Positions 48,935 to 60,677 of a stretch of DNA of 64,000 nt are shown piece by piece. Numbering within the stretch: the first letter of the stretch is position 1; each line of letters opens with the position of its first letter. The notes below the pieces were generated by a model. That model ran no database searches. It was not told the origin of the DNA and saw only the letters and a program-made list of their open reading frames with translations. The DNA lies in assembly GCA_947095585.1 (NCBI GenBank), contig OX352762.1, forward strand, positions 115,474,930-115,538,929. Direction: 5' to 3'. The position numbers and the translations under genes were made by a program. Source of the DNA: Nephrocerus scutellatus. Its lineage: Eukaryota > Arthropoda > Insecta > Diptera > Pipunculidae.

Positions 48935-49222
48935 AATATTCGGCGCAACAGACCGTTGCGGTCTAAGGCCTAGCTTTTCGCGACCATTTGTGTTGTGAAT
49001 GTATTTTTGCACACAAAAGGAAGGGACCTACATTTTAAAGCCCGATCTGCACGACGAATTGAGAAGCTTTCCGTGACAAGTTATTACTCTCAAACGTTTA
49101 TTAGACATTCGTTAGAGGTGGGACACCGTGAAAAATACTTTTGGTGTTACTGGGATTCGATCCACGAACCTCCTGAATCAGTAGCCATGCGCTTTTCCAT
49201 TGAGCCACGGTGCCCACGTAGT
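48935..49222 (-). mobile_element. tRNA-derived SINE, copy in Dll intron 1
   Basis: Minus strand: an A box from agccacggt / ttgagcc complements and a B box from gggattcgatccacgaacc (one change in the core), then the common body (cgtcacggtgtcccacctc-type, gacaagttattactctcaaac complement) and an AT-rich tail at 48935-48945. It is diverged but nearly full length, antisense to Dll. Confidence 0.88.
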
Positions 49223-50903
49223 AGTACGTGTATTACCGCCGATAATTTGACACTTTTTTTAGGTCTGAAAGTCAATGATGTCTGGTACCTCTCATACCAT
49301 TTTTTCTTTGATAATGGAACGATGTTTTGGAATCTTTAAATTCATAGCGTACAGCTTCTTGTTGATTTTTTTTATAAGTTAGTATCAGAACCTTCATTCA
49401 ATAAAGCCACTATTCCAAATGAGATTTAAATAATTCTTCGGTGGCCCTATACTACACCTATAGGTACCTACGAAAATTGTACTAAGATTATGTTTTGCTT
49501 TTGAGTATGTGTTTGGGCACCACAAGCACATCGAAATTATTTTTTTTAGTATTTCCCGTATTTTTTTACAAACAAAATTATTCCACGTACCTACATATCA
49601 ACATAACTTCACACTAAACAATAACTCTCTTTTAAGTTCGCATTTATTTTCAAAGAAAAAAGCAAAAACTTTACTCGTTCAACTAAGATACGAAATTCCA
49701 TTTAGAAAAACAAAACGATAGCAAAAGCTAAGTACAAGTAATTGATAATCGGAAAAGAATCCAGCAGCTTAGTTTCAGCAGATCAGAATAAAATATGAGA
49801 CATACTCTTATATTGTATCCAGTACAGTGGATATAATAAAAGGGCCAAAAAAAAGTCTATTGTTAATTTATTCCTTTGTTTATATCACACTCTCTATCTC
49901 TGTTTTAATTATTTATATAAATGTATTATTAATATATGATTTTAGTACCTAATGCATATGTATTTTTCGTACCACATTCAATCGTTTTACACGCAACTTT
50001 TCTTGGTAGGTACATATTTTGTTCTTTGCCGCATATACCCTCAGTGCAGCTTGATAAATCCCCTAATTGAGTCGATGAACAAATAACAACCAAAGAACAC
50101 GAATATTGACACGGGAAAGTTTTCTTCCTACATCAGGTTTCTGCGATGGGCGCTATGGGCGCTGGGCCAACATAATCAATCTGATCAGCCTTCCACTTGC
50201 CATATTATTACAATTATGGGATTGTCCTTGCTTTGGCACGATATTTTTTTTTTGCCTGTGCTTTGTTTTTATTAAAAACATTTTTGTGATTCATAAACCG
50301 AGATAGCCGCTCTATAGTTCACTTTGTCGCCATTTTTTTGCTGTCTCGTGTCGCATTGCTGGATATGGCGCTGTTGAAATTTATCCACAATTGTTGCAGT
50401 GCTTTGAGTTGGATGGCCAACAAAGCTACCAAAACGGGAAAGTATACACCATCGATGATATTTCCACGTATCTGTATCGCACCACTCCATCAGTGAGTGA
50501 GGCTTAGGGCCGTCTCATATTGCGATGAGAATATTCACGGAGTAATCTAAAAACAAATGAATGATCCTTTAAGGTTTTATTTTTCCCTTTTTGTCTGTGT
50601 GTGGTTTTTTATTCTTGATTGTGTACGAGAGTATCCATCGTCATCAGAGGTTTGCCTGACGTACCGCCTTTTAACTGGGCGCCAAGGAACACTGTATATG
50701 AAGCCGACAGATGACGGTGTGTTTCCTTATTTCATATATAAATTTTCCACAACACGAAATAAATTTATTGTCCGCCTATCGACTTCCGCTTAACAAGTAT
50801 ATTCCAGAGTTCGTTATCAGAGTCAATGGTGATATATACACTTTGTTCGTTCGTCACCTTGAGGCGGTTTTCTCGACATATCGATTTTTTCATGCTTTCC
50901 ATG

Positions 50904-50985
50904 CTTTCCATGCCCACAAAAAGAACGAGCAACATTGCCACAGGTTCATGGAAATGTTGCACGTTCTTTTTGTGGTATGGTATAT
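50904..50985 (+). other. Pre-miRNA-sized stem-loop in Dll intron 1
   Basis: The core at 50914-50975 has arms ccacaaaaagaacg-gcaaca and tgttgc-cgttctttttgtgg with a loop of about 10 nt (acaggttcat), only a g/a and one other mismatch in 25 bp. Pairing extends outward by ccatg/tatgg with a bulge, giving an 80-nt hairpin. This fits a pre-miRNA or a small foldback element. A triplicated tgctttcca lies just 5'. Function is unproven. Confidence 0.6.
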
Positions 50986-51794
50986 AAGAACAATAAGAGC
51001 TTTTTTTTAAGTTGCTACCAAACTGCACGATTATGTGACTTTAAGAACTTTTTTTTAACAAAATGTCACCGTTCTTTTGTATTGCTTTGGTTAGCTTTAT
51101 TTACTTTTTAAACACGCAAACATTTTTCCAAAGAAATCTCGTCTTCCCATTTTTTTAATAATTAAAATCTTTGTCTGTCTGTCTCTACTCTCTCTACTGT
51201 GACTCTACAGACGACTGAATTGATAAGGATGAAAATTCATATTTAAGCTTTTTACATAAATTGGGAGAGGCCAGTTGATTTTGGCAGAAATCGGCCAAAC
51301 GGAAGTGGCAGTTTACTTGTGCAGTTTTTCGAAATTTGGCAAATATCTCAAAAAGTACTTAGCACTTATCAGAAATCTGTTGAGTGCAAAAAAAAACTAA
51401 AAAAAATTTTTTAAAAAAATATTAATATACATTTACTGAAGATTCCGGCCCTGTCCGTCCTGTCAAACAGAAGAAATATTTTTGCTTTTGCTATCGGGTG
51501 TCGCAAATTAAACGCTGGATTTAAATGCTTAGCCATTTTTAGTTTTTCGGCATTGGAATTATTCTCTGTTAATAAAGTTATGGTTTCTGTGGCTTTATGA
51601 CATAATGTGGCACCATCCTATTGATCACACCCTTAATCGAGGTGCATTCTACTTTGGTACCAACAACACAACACAATCATGCTCAATCAACCCATAGGGA
51701 AATTTTAAAACGTTTTTCATCAAATTTGTGGTACCTTCTGTTGGCAGCACACTCTTCAATTTCCAATTGTTTCTATATAGAAATGCACGGATTT

Positions 51795-51995
51795 CTGAGC
51801 AGGGGTTTCGTAGTTCAAATCACAGGAAACACCAAAAGTAATTTGTACAGTCTCACCTCTCGCGAATGTCTGACAAACATCCGAGAATAAAAACTTGTCA
51901 CGGAAAGCTTCTCAATTCTCCGTTCGGATACGACATTAAAAAGGTCGCGAGAAGCTAGGCATTGGACCGCAACGGTCGGCCGAATATTATTCTTA
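51795..51995 (+). mobile_element. tRNA-derived SINE, 5'-truncated copy
   Basis: It starts within the B box (agttcaaatcacaggaaacac), continues with tctcacctctcgcgaatgtc, aacttgtcacggaaagcttc, tcaattctccgttcggat, a deletion of about 70 bp, then gcgagaagctaggcattgga and ccgcaacggtcggccgaata. The A box is lost, so no pol III promoter remains. Confidence 0.85.
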
Positions 51996-52319
51996 TAAAG
52001 AAAATACTAGCAATTTATTTAAAAAAAACAAAACGGAAGGAAGTATGACTCACAACAAATGCAAAGCAACAATATAAAACAATTAAATGTTAAAAAACTT
52101 TTTTTTGTTGGGTAGGTTCAAACTTTTATCTATACATCGAGACATACTTTCTTTTCTTTATTATTTCTTTATTATTTGGTAATAATCGCAAAAATATCTG
52201 TTTTTGAGGTCGGGCTATTTCAAAGTATTTTATTTTTTCCACGCATCGCACGAGCCACACACGAGATATCAACGTTGAGCTGCTCACAAAATTTCAGCCC
52301 TTTAGGTCGTTCGAAAGAT

Positions 52320-52685
52320 GGTTAAAAACGAGAAAATGACGACAATTCCAGCCATCACACACGCCACATGCGAAATGCAACACATGTCACAACCAGAACA
52401 CAAAAAATGCCATTTAGGACTTAGACACTCACAACATTGTAGCTCTCTTGGTCGTGTGGAAGGTGATTAAAAAGGACCTCAAATAAGTCGAAAAGATTAA
52501 GTTTTTTTTCAACCCATCACACACGCCACACGCGAAACCCGACACGCGGTACACGCGAAATATAAAAAATGCTATTTGGGACTCAACATTTCAGCTGTCT
52601 CGGTCGTGTGGAACGTGATTCCAAAGGTGGTTAAAAAGGACATCAAAATAGTCGAAAATACAGACAAGTCAAGTTAAATAAAAGC
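52320..52685 (+). repeat. Degenerate direct repeat, period about 162 bp
   Basis: catcacacacgccaca-gcgaaa occurs at 52353 and at 52515. Each is followed by cacaaaaaatgccatttagg or ataaaaaatgctatttggga and then ctcggtcgtgtgga-gtgatt, ggttaaaaagga and gtcgaaaa. An earlier diverged start lies at about 52240-52340. The family is unknown and there is no coding capacity. Confidence 0.75.
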
Positions 52686-52809
52686 TGGAAATGTACGAGT
52701 ACTTAACAAGCTTCTCTTTACATACGTTTTTAAGTATCAGGGTGGGTAAGTCACCGGTAACTGATTGAAAACAGTAAAGATCTATCATTGAGAATATGTA
52801 TATGGAATA

Positions 52810-53150
52810 ATGATTCTATCACCCATAAGACTCAGTCCAAGCTCCGTCAACAAAACGAGTGATTACACAATTATTGTACTTAATGCGTAAAAGATCGACT
52901 GTTCCACGTCTTTTGCAAGAGCTCGTCCAAGTCATAAATTTCTGGTCGAAAAATCGATTACAATGCCTCTGTATTGCTTCTCCTTTGACCGCAACACTGT
53001 TGTCATCTACAACTTCGAAGCAAACTGGGCCGCCATTCCAAAAAAGACATCAAAGAGTAACACGCGGAGTATTTATTGGCTTCTCTACGACTATGTGTGA
53101 GTTTTCCGAGCTACAAATTCGGCATTTTTGCTAAAGCGGGTGGTCACTTT
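52810..53150 (-). mobile_element. mariner-type transposase pseudogene, copy 2
   Basis: Minus strand from about 53128: CRICSSENSHIVVEKPINTP then RVTL, a stop, CLFWNGG, VCFEVVDDNSVAVKGEAIQR, then RTVDLLRIKYNNCVITRFVD and a final W. The order matches the middle of mariner transposases (x-W-x-x-E-N-P-H...E-K-P...P-x-R-V-T-V-W...W-x-G-G). It resembles 15550-15890, so the two are probably the same family. It has a stop and a small deletion where the QQDGA block should be. Confidence 0.82.
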
Positions 53151-53765
53151 TCGTTAATGCCTAAGTAAATTGTACTTTGTGAGTACTTTTTTTTACATCA
53201 CTAAGGTTCATACTTACTTTGACTAAACAGGATATGCCTTCATTTACAAAAGTCGACTTACTCAGGATGAGAGAAGTAGCACAATGATCAGCAATCAAAG
53301 AGGCAATATTGACTCTAGGGTGACATAAATTGCTGGTCGATCTTTTCCTTTTGAAAATTAGCTATAATTCAGTTTAGTAATTCTGTCGTGTTCTTTTCGG
53401 AATATAGAAGAGTTTCTAATGGCATTTAATATTTTTAACTCACATATGGATTAATTCTTACTCCTTGGTGCCATAAACTGTTGTTCAATGCTTTCCTTCT
53501 GAAAATTGGCTATAAATAAGTTTAGGAATTCTTTCGTTCGCAGTAATTTTTTTTTTGATAGCCAATAAGTGTCCCTAGAGTCGTGTGAACAATAAAACAA
53601 AAAAAAATATTACAGTATCATAGGTAGAAGGTAGGTACCATAGGAGGAAGTCTAGTAAAGCTAAGTTCTAATATGTTTCCAAACAGATTTAAAGATTTCT
53701 CTTCAATTATTAATTTATGCAACATGAAACTTAAAATTCATTCTGATCTCCTTTCTTTTTTACAG

Positions 53766-53941
53766 ATACGGTGCTATTCGCAGTGGTTATCAACATTTTG
53801 GGCCACAAGGTGGACAAGATTCCGGGTTTCCAAGTCCTCGCAGTGCTTTAGGTTATCCATTCCCGCCCATGCATCAGAATTCATATTCAGGATATCACTT
53901 AGGTAGTTATGCGCCACCGTGTGCGAGTCCGCCAAAAGATG
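53766..53941 (+). CDS. Dll: Distal-less homeobox protein, coding exon 2
   Basis: The acceptor is ttttttacag|A and the donor G|GTAAGTG at 53942. With exon 1 it completes codon 35 (GG+A = Gly) and encodes residues 35-93 plus the first base of codon 94. The product reads YGAIRSGYQHFGPQGGQDSG, then FPSPRSALGYPFPPMHQNSY, then SGYHLGSYAPPCASPPKD. This is the proline-, glycine- and tyrosine-rich segment before the homeodomain and is very close to fly Dll. No stop or frame break is present. The overlapping 77-codon frame starting at 53673 is another frame and not real. Confidence 0.97.
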
Positions 53942-54904
53942 GTAAGTGAAAAAGTAGCATATCGCCCTTTATTGACTACAATACACAACAAACGACCAAA
54001 TGACTTATAAACGCAAAGTGTCGGTGTTGAAATGAATGCCGATGCCCCAATGACCCGCATGTTTATCCATATATTGTGTCACGTAATTCAATTGATACTT
54101 ATCTATGAAAATGACTGACATTCGGTGGCATTACCACCCGATTTGAATAAACACACAAGTAGCTGAACTGATTGTTATCAATGAGAAACCTTCTCAAGGA
54201 ACATATACTCGTCCGTACGAGTACTCGTTATGGTACCAGAAACCAACGAACAAAAGCCAATACTCGACTGCAGTGTCGACAACAACTCTCAACAGGAAAC
54301 TTAAGTCAAGTTGTTGACTGTTGCCAAATTCACACTTCTCCTTTTAAGTATTCATTCCCCTCTCATCGCTTCAATCTGTCAAATTCTTCATATAACGCAC
54401 AAACGCAGCAGCTCAGCTCACAACCATTTATCGTGCGCCGGATTTGATAATATATGACACTTGACGTTTCTTTTATTGTGCCCGTTGTTATATCCAACCA
54501 AAAAGATCCCTCTGATGTCTGCTCTTGAATGCGCTTGTGACGATCGATCAAGTGGTCTCTTGCAACGTCGTCGCTACATGCTACATGCGCCTCTTGCTTG
54601 GGATCTTGTTAAGATTTGATAGAGATGAGATGAAGTTGTTGTCAAAAATAAATTGAGAAAAAAAAGTTTTTTCCAACTATAGGTAGGTATACGCCAACGA
54701 TGAACTCTAATTTATAAGTGCAGATGAGCTCATTCTGCAATATTCAATTATATTATGCAAAGAGTTGTATGTACAGTAGAAGCTCGCTAAGATGAACAAA
54801 TTGAAATGATGAACGAAATATTTTTATCACTAGAGGTTTTCAAAAGATGGGTGTTCGAAAAGATGAACGCTCGTTAGTGTAACATTTTCCTTTTTTAAAT
54901 TCTC

Positions 54905-55200
54905 TATATCTAAATGGGCTCAGTGGATAGGAGCATGGACTGCTGAGCAGGTGGTTCGTGGTTCGAATCCCAGTAACACCAAAGTATTTTTCACGGTGTC
55001 CCACCTTTCGCGAAAGTTTGACAAATGTCTGAGAGTAATAACTTGTCACTGAAAGTTTCTCAATTCGCCGTTCGGATCCGTCATTAAATTGTAGGTCCCT
55101 CCATTTGTGTGCAAAAATATGCATGCTCAACACAAAATGGTTGCGAGAAGTCAGGCCGTGGACCGCATGGTCTTTCGCGCCGATATTATTATTATATATT
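54905..55200 (+). mobile_element. tRNA-derived SINE, copy in Dll intron 2
   Basis: ggctcagtggataggagcat carries the A box and tggttcgaatcccagtaaca the B box. The body has ttttcacggtgtcccacctt, ttctcaattcgccgttcgga, gtaggtccctccatttgtgt and ttgcgagaagtcaggccgtg, with an (ATT)n tail. It is full length and joins repeat R directly. Target duplications are not clear. Confidence 0.92.
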
Positions 55201-55480
55201 AACTTCGTGTCAACGTGGCTGGCTGGATGGCTGGCACACCAAATCTTGTGATCAATTTTCAACCCACTTCCTAAAGCCCGATTTTATTCACACTTTGCAC
55301 ACATGTGTATCTCCGATGACAACACTTTCTTTTAATTTTTGGGGCTGCTCGGGCCTTGGGGCCGGGGCACCCATACAGTTTTTATAAAAAGAAATGTACT
55401 TCAGATTTTATAAGCATGTCCGATGGACAACACTTTTTGTAAAAAAAATGGAAGTGAAAGGCCCCGGGGTGTATATCCGA
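55200..55480 (-). repeat. Dispersed repeat R, copy 2
   Basis: Minus strand: the gatacacatgtgtgcaaagt, aaaatcgggctttaggaagt and gggttgaaaattgatcacaa blocks and a ccagccagccacg tail match 17240-17345 and 17755-17865. The SINE ends at its edge, so the SINE probably inserted beside or into it. Confidence 0.75.
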
Positions 55481-55604
55481 TTAGAGAATTTACAAGAAAA
55501 ATTTTAATTGTTTTGCTGTATATTTTTGTTTTGCCAGTCGGAAAAGAACGTGTGTTCTATTTTTACTAGCACTGGCTCTGGTTATACTATATTTTCTCAT
55601 TTTA

Positions 55605-56005
55605 TCTACTTCGGCTGGATCCAAAACGCTCCAAAAGATCGCATATCGGTGCTATTGTAGGTGTCAACACTGGACACTGTCTCATGCAGCAAGACTTGGA
55701 GTCTTCTCGAATGACTTCTGCAGAAGCTGTTTCGATGAGGAGGATAAAGAGACCATCGTCCGTATTCTCTGTACTTATCCTGTCCTCTCCCAAAAACGTA
55801 AACGCTTTCTTCTACAACGACACTAATGATCTCATCGACATTGACATTGGTAGTCTGCTACGCTTCATATGAAGCTGTAATTGGTTCATCGAGTAGGTGG
55901 AGGAAATTTTTCCTGATCTGTGTGGAATCACAATGAACCATTACTGGTCTAAGTGTGTCGGTTTGACTGACAGCCACCTTAACCTACCTAGCCTCACCAA
56001 AGCAA
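55605..56005 (+). mobile_element. LINE E (R1-like) 3' end, copy 1
   Basis: In the frame from about 55700 it reads RLGVFSNDFCRSCFDEEDKE then TIVRILCTYPVLS. The minus-strand copy at 59516-59610 reads RLGVFSNDFCRSCMDEEEEE. This cysteine-containing block follows the RNase H domain in R1/LOA-type LINEs. The 3' untranslated part matches too: ttactggtctaagtgtgtcg with accttaacctacctagcc against the complement of 59290-59345. It is 5'-truncated. Confidence 0.8.
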
Positions 56006-56489
56006 GTGTGGTTATTATGTGTTATAATTTCCGTTCGTTGTGCTGCTTTCAAAGTGAATTTGTTTTGTGGAAAAGATGCCACTGATCAAAGGAAAAGTGA
56101 TGTGATATTAAGAAAATGAAAAATGGTGCATCTCATCAGTCGCTCGTGACGGGAAATTTGGCGTTGAATCAACCATTTGCATATAAAACAAAAAAGTCGT
56201 ATACCGAAATTGCGAACTATCATCTCTGCAGGAACACTAAATCCAAAAATCAGTCAAAAAAGCGAGATGCCAGGTTCTGGATGTGGCTCTTTACAGGAGT
56301 CCGACATTGGCATATGTATTGGGAAATATGATTAAAGCCAATGCCTAAAAGCTTAATTTCACCTACATCTTCGTTAAGCTTTACTTATTATTTATTATTA
56401 TTTATATTATAATAGGTGGTGCTAAAGAGCCTTGTGAACTGATCCCTTGAGGTCTATTGTGCTTCCCTGTAGTTTTATCACATTATGTG

Positions 56490-56835
56490 ATTGCTCACTT
56501 CCTTCGTGAATGCCACCACATCCATACAATGCAATTGGTCTGGCATTCGGCCAGGGAACTCTGTGAGCATTGAAATATTTTATTCTTTTCTGGTTAGAAT
56601 AGTTGCATAGTTGGCAGCGATTGGGATTTACCCATTTTCAAAAGATGGCCATGGAATGGGCCATCTTCTGCCAAATACTAGATAATGTATGGCGGTCCAG
56701 TTTGGGGACCCTGTCCATATGACTAATGTTATATTTTAGAAGCTTCTTGGCTTGTCTCATCCTAGACGATGAATTCCATTCCGCTTCGATAGTTGTGTTT
56801 CGCACTCTTTAATTTTTCTATTGATATGACATTTG
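56490..56835 (-). mobile_element. Possible LINE relic
   Basis: Minus-strand pieces GPPYII-YLAEDGPFHGHLLKMGKSQ (about 56625-56715) loosely resemble the G-H-G-x-F-x-x-Y-L-x-R-x-G-K block of some LINE C-termini. The resemblance is weak and broken by stops. It could be chance. Confidence 0.3.
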
Positions 56836-59282
56836 AAATACGCAATGCTGGGTTCTGGACCAGTGTAAGTTCCTTCTACGCTTTCTCTTGCACAGAGCTT
56901 TACTTACAACTGTCTTGATGCAAATATTAGCCATTTTTTCAAATAGTTCATTTTTTCGAGCTTCTACTGTATATTAATTTACAAGGTATCTGTGCGGCAT
57001 CTCTACAAAAACTTTGTCGGAAGTGACAGACATCGGCATTGTATGTGCATACGTTCTCGTATTTACATGATATGTTTTCTCACCGCTTGACTGTGTCTGC
57101 GATGCTCTTCACGGACGAGTAAGCATGGGGTCTTTCTTGCTTTTATGACAATCGAAAAGCAATTAACCTTGACGTAATTTATTCGATTTGCAATAATAAA
57201 AAAAAAGCAGAAACAATAAAGAGAAGCATACCCACCCATGTGCATGCTCTCCTACATATCGTGGCTGTATTCTGCAGGGAAAATTTGTCAACGAAAATTT
57301 TCAGACGTCGAACAAACATCGAATAAACATTAATTAATGTTTTCGACATTAAATAGCAGTAATTACATCACTTTCTTTACAACAAATCAAGAAGTCAATT
57401 ATGGCTGTTTTTAAAGAGGGTGGGCGGTGGTATGCGGGCCGCATCGCCAATTGATGAATGAATAAACATTCTGTTTTCTGCACCTGAAATTCAATTGTAG
57501 CCGACATCGGATCGGAGCATCGCAAAACGTCAAACTTTTAAACGGTATAGCGTGGCTGTAGTGTATGTACAGTACAGGTGCATACATTGTGTATTTTTGT
57601 GTACAATTTTCACCGCATGCTGGCACCTATGATTAGCACCTCATTATATTATAATTATAACAATTTAGGTTATATAGAGCCGTTACCAATACAGACGACG
57701 ACGATATATAAATTATAATAACCCACTAGAGTAGAAGGTGAATATGTGGTTGTTGTGGCTGATACACGGTGGTGATTGCTGCTAATTAAGAAAATTTATG
57801 ACTTTCGATTTATTGTGCGGTGGTGCTGCTGTATGGTTTGGTTATGTTGTAAACGAGCAATCGGCACTCGGCCGGTTGGCCGGCGTCACATCACGAGAGG
57901 ATAATAATATGATGCTCCCCATTGGTATTGCACGCCTTGCACAGCGGGAAGACCACACAAATAGGAACAACATACATACGTGCACGACTAAATGCCACAT
58001 GTAACTCTTCAGTATGGCACGATCGATTCGGAATTATTCGATTTGCAGGAGCACTAATAGTTACAAATTTACAGATTTATACCAATATGAATTATCCTCC
58101 GAATTAAGGTTGGTCTATTGGTCGACCTTCTGGGAGCCGTCAGTATAGGAAAATGTAGGTATGTAGTTGTAAAGTAATCAAGGTGGAACTTGTAACTGGT
58201 TTGTCGCGATCAGTGTAGTATGTATCCTCTAAACGCGTCCAGAGAGATTCCCTCATAATAGTAAATAAATATAAAAATTCGTTTTTTATATTTCTATAGG
58301 ATTGCGCGTGCCAAAACGTTTTCCGTAAAGGCACAATATTTACAATATATATATGGCTACTGGTGTTATTATAATGACTGTAATTATATTTTCTTTTGGC
58401 GTAATTAATTATTCAGTCTTAATTTTATTCGATGAATGTAGCTACAATGTAGCTATCTATCGTATAGAGTGTGCTATTTTTGAACAAATTTGTGTGAAAA
58501 TATATTATGCGAGAATAGTTATTGCTTTGGTTATAGAGCCAGTTTTGATGTGGAGTTCGATGGTATCTATGTACCAATTCGAACCACACTGCACTACATG
58601 CGGTATGTACGACAAAGCCATCTTCGCTCAAAGTTCATTGACTTTTTCAACTTATGCAATGTGCTATTAGTTAATGCGCATATTAGTTTCTTTACATACA
58701 TTTTTTAATAAAAATATGTACATATTACGCATTTATGAATGCATATTTATATTTATGTACCTATGATATTAGCACAGATATAATGGTGTTTGCGGTATTG
58801 TTACGAAATCAAGGCTTTCTAGAGTTCGTAATGGATTTTTCATACAACACAAGTTCGTTTAGTTGTACCAATAAATAGGTAAAGTTTACTAATTTACACT
58901 GGTGATTACTTATTATTCACTTATAACACTATTATATTTTATACAAAGGCGGGAGCTCTATCTACTTTTAAACTTTTCAAGTAGTCTGGTTGAATTCTAA
59001 ATACGAGTAAAAGCTTTTCACACGACTGTTTCATATACTATAACCTATAGCTTCGAAAGTAGTGAGTTGACAGATAAAATACTTTTGTTATTTACTGCAT
59101 GCACAATCGGTTTAGCAGAAAAACCATTTTTGGTCGTGTGAAAAATAGCGTACATTAATCTCCACTTTCCTCGCTCGTTATGTAATATACTATACTTCGA
59201 TAAAATGGTTGTATATTTATACCTCATTATCATTTTTTAAAAGGATCTTATCTTTTCTACTGTATTCTATTCGAACCATAGG

Positions 59283-60050
59283 TTAGGTGGTTTGGTTGAA
59301 GTGGATGTCGGTCGAAAGACCAACACACTTGGACCAGTACTTGTCCTTTGTGATACCACGTGGGCCTGTAGAAAATTTTATCACCCACTCTTTGAAACAG
59401 TTGAAGCTAGTAAGAAGCGCAAGATACTACTAACGTCCGTATCTTTTAGATCATTAAGGAAAGTTGTAAAATGTAATGTAATGTAAAAGAAAGCTGCTAG
59501 ATGAAGCTTACATTTTTAGGATAGGGCTGAGCACGTACAGAGAAGATGGAGAATGGTCTCCTCCTCCTCCTCGTCCATGCAGCTTCTGCAGAAGTCGTTC
59601 GAGAAGACGCCAAGCCTTACTGAATGTTTGCCTATAAGACACTGTCCCATGATGACACCTATAATAGCACCGATGGGCAGTCTTTTTTGAGAGATCAAAA
59701 CTTGGAGCGTTTCGGACTCAGCTTAGGCCAGATCTGTTTTGTCGCCAGACAAGTAGTTCCGTTTGCCCATGTTCGTTAGAATCCCTCTTTAACGTGAGTT
59801 TACATGTAGCGATTGGCATGCCATTCAGGTAGCATGAGCAGTGTAGTTCAGTTTGTCGAGTTTGTCAGCTCTACAGTTTCCACGAACGTCTCTATGCCCC
59901 GGCATCCAGCACAGGTAAATGTTGAACTGTTCGTAGAGACAGATTCCAGGGATTTCAGCGCCGCTATGCTATCCGAGAAAATGCGGATATCCTTAGCGGA
60001 TATGTCATTTCTCTTCAGTCTCTTCATCCAAGACAGGACTTAATTAATTG
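59283..60050 (-). mobile_element. LINE E (R1-like) copy 2, RNase H and 3' end
   Basis: Minus strand from about 60042: SWMKRLKRNDISAKD, IRIFSDSIAALKSLESVS (the S-D-S motif of a LINE RNase H domain), then a break, LPIGAIIGVIMGQCLIGKHS then VRLGVFSNDFCRSC. A glutamate-rich MDEEEEETILHLLCTCSALS follows, and the shared 3' untranslated part ends near 59283. The copy at 55605-56005 is in the opposite orientation in the same intron. Stops inside the RNase H part make it a pseudogene. Confidence 0.88.
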
Positions 60051-60223
60051 CCATAATTTCAGCCTGTCTTTGTTTCAAAAAGGCCTTTGTCCGCCTTTAA
60101 GTTATTTTATAAAACAACAATATTGAATACAACTTTTTGTATATGAAATTAAAATTTTGTATCAAATATCCCAGAAGAGACAGTCATTTCACTGATATTT
60201 ATAATTTTTTTGTTCTTTTGCAG

Positions 60224-60402
60224 ACAAATGTGATGATTCAGGATTACGAGTGAATGGAAAGGGGAAAAAAATGCGAAAACCTAGGACAATTTATAGTTCA
60301 CTGCAGTTACAACAATTAAACAGACGGTTTCAACGGACGCAATATTTAGCACTGCCCGAACGAGCGGAATTAGCTGCAAGTTTAGGTTTAACGCAAACGC
60401 AA
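60224..60402 (+). CDS. Dll: Distal-less homeobox protein, coding exon 3 (homeodomain 1-44)
   Basis: The acceptor is cttttgcag|AC and the donor CAA|GTAAGT at 60403. It completes codon 94 and encodes up to residue 153. After [16 protein letters not shown] the homeodomain begins at M110: [19 protein letters not shown], helix 1 with L16 and F20 in place, then [19 protein letters not shown], then LTQTQ at positions 40-44. The phase-0 intron after position 44 is the classic homeobox intron site of Dll/Dlx genes. The recognition helix (W48, F49, N51, R53) is on a later exon outside the window, so the gene is cut by the window edge. The spacing between PPKD and DKC seems shorter than in Drosophila as I recall, suggesting an alternative or shifted splice site. 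Confidence 0.97.
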
Positions 60403-60677
60403 GTAAGTGGTAATATTTTTATAAACATTAATAAGAAAATAAGAGCGTTGGTCTTCTCATAATCTTGTCGGTGTAACAATGGCAATTATCGGAGGTGAAC
60501 ATCTGGATACTTATGTTTGGCTCTGTACCGAACTACACTTTAAAATTATTTGTTAAGCTGTACTTTAGTTATATTGCGCTTTACTTACAATGAACCTATA
60601 GTGAGTACTTAATAAGTTATGGGTTATTGTGTGGAGATTCTTTTTTAAGTCCACAGTAAATGGGTTAATAGTACTCT

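Larger units (their letters stand above)
44982..53765 (+). other. Dll: Dll intron 1
   Basis: The intron has a GTAAGT donor and a tttttacag acceptor, is about 8.8 kb and joins in frame (phase 2). It carries a LINE A copy, repeat D, two SINE copies, a mariner-type relic, a degenerate direct repeat and a stable hairpin. Parts without visible elements (about 45000-45890, 48000-48930, 49225-50890, 51000-51790, 53160-53765) hold nothing I can name. Confidence 0.9.
53942..60223 (+). other. Dll: Dll intron 2
   Basis: The intron has a GTAAGTG donor and a ttttgcag acceptor, is about 6.3 kb and is phase 1. It carries a SINE, repeat R, and two opposite copies of an R1-like LINE. Parts without visible elements are 53942-54900, 56010-56490 and 57000-59280. 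They hold small frames with no domain. Confidence 0.9.
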
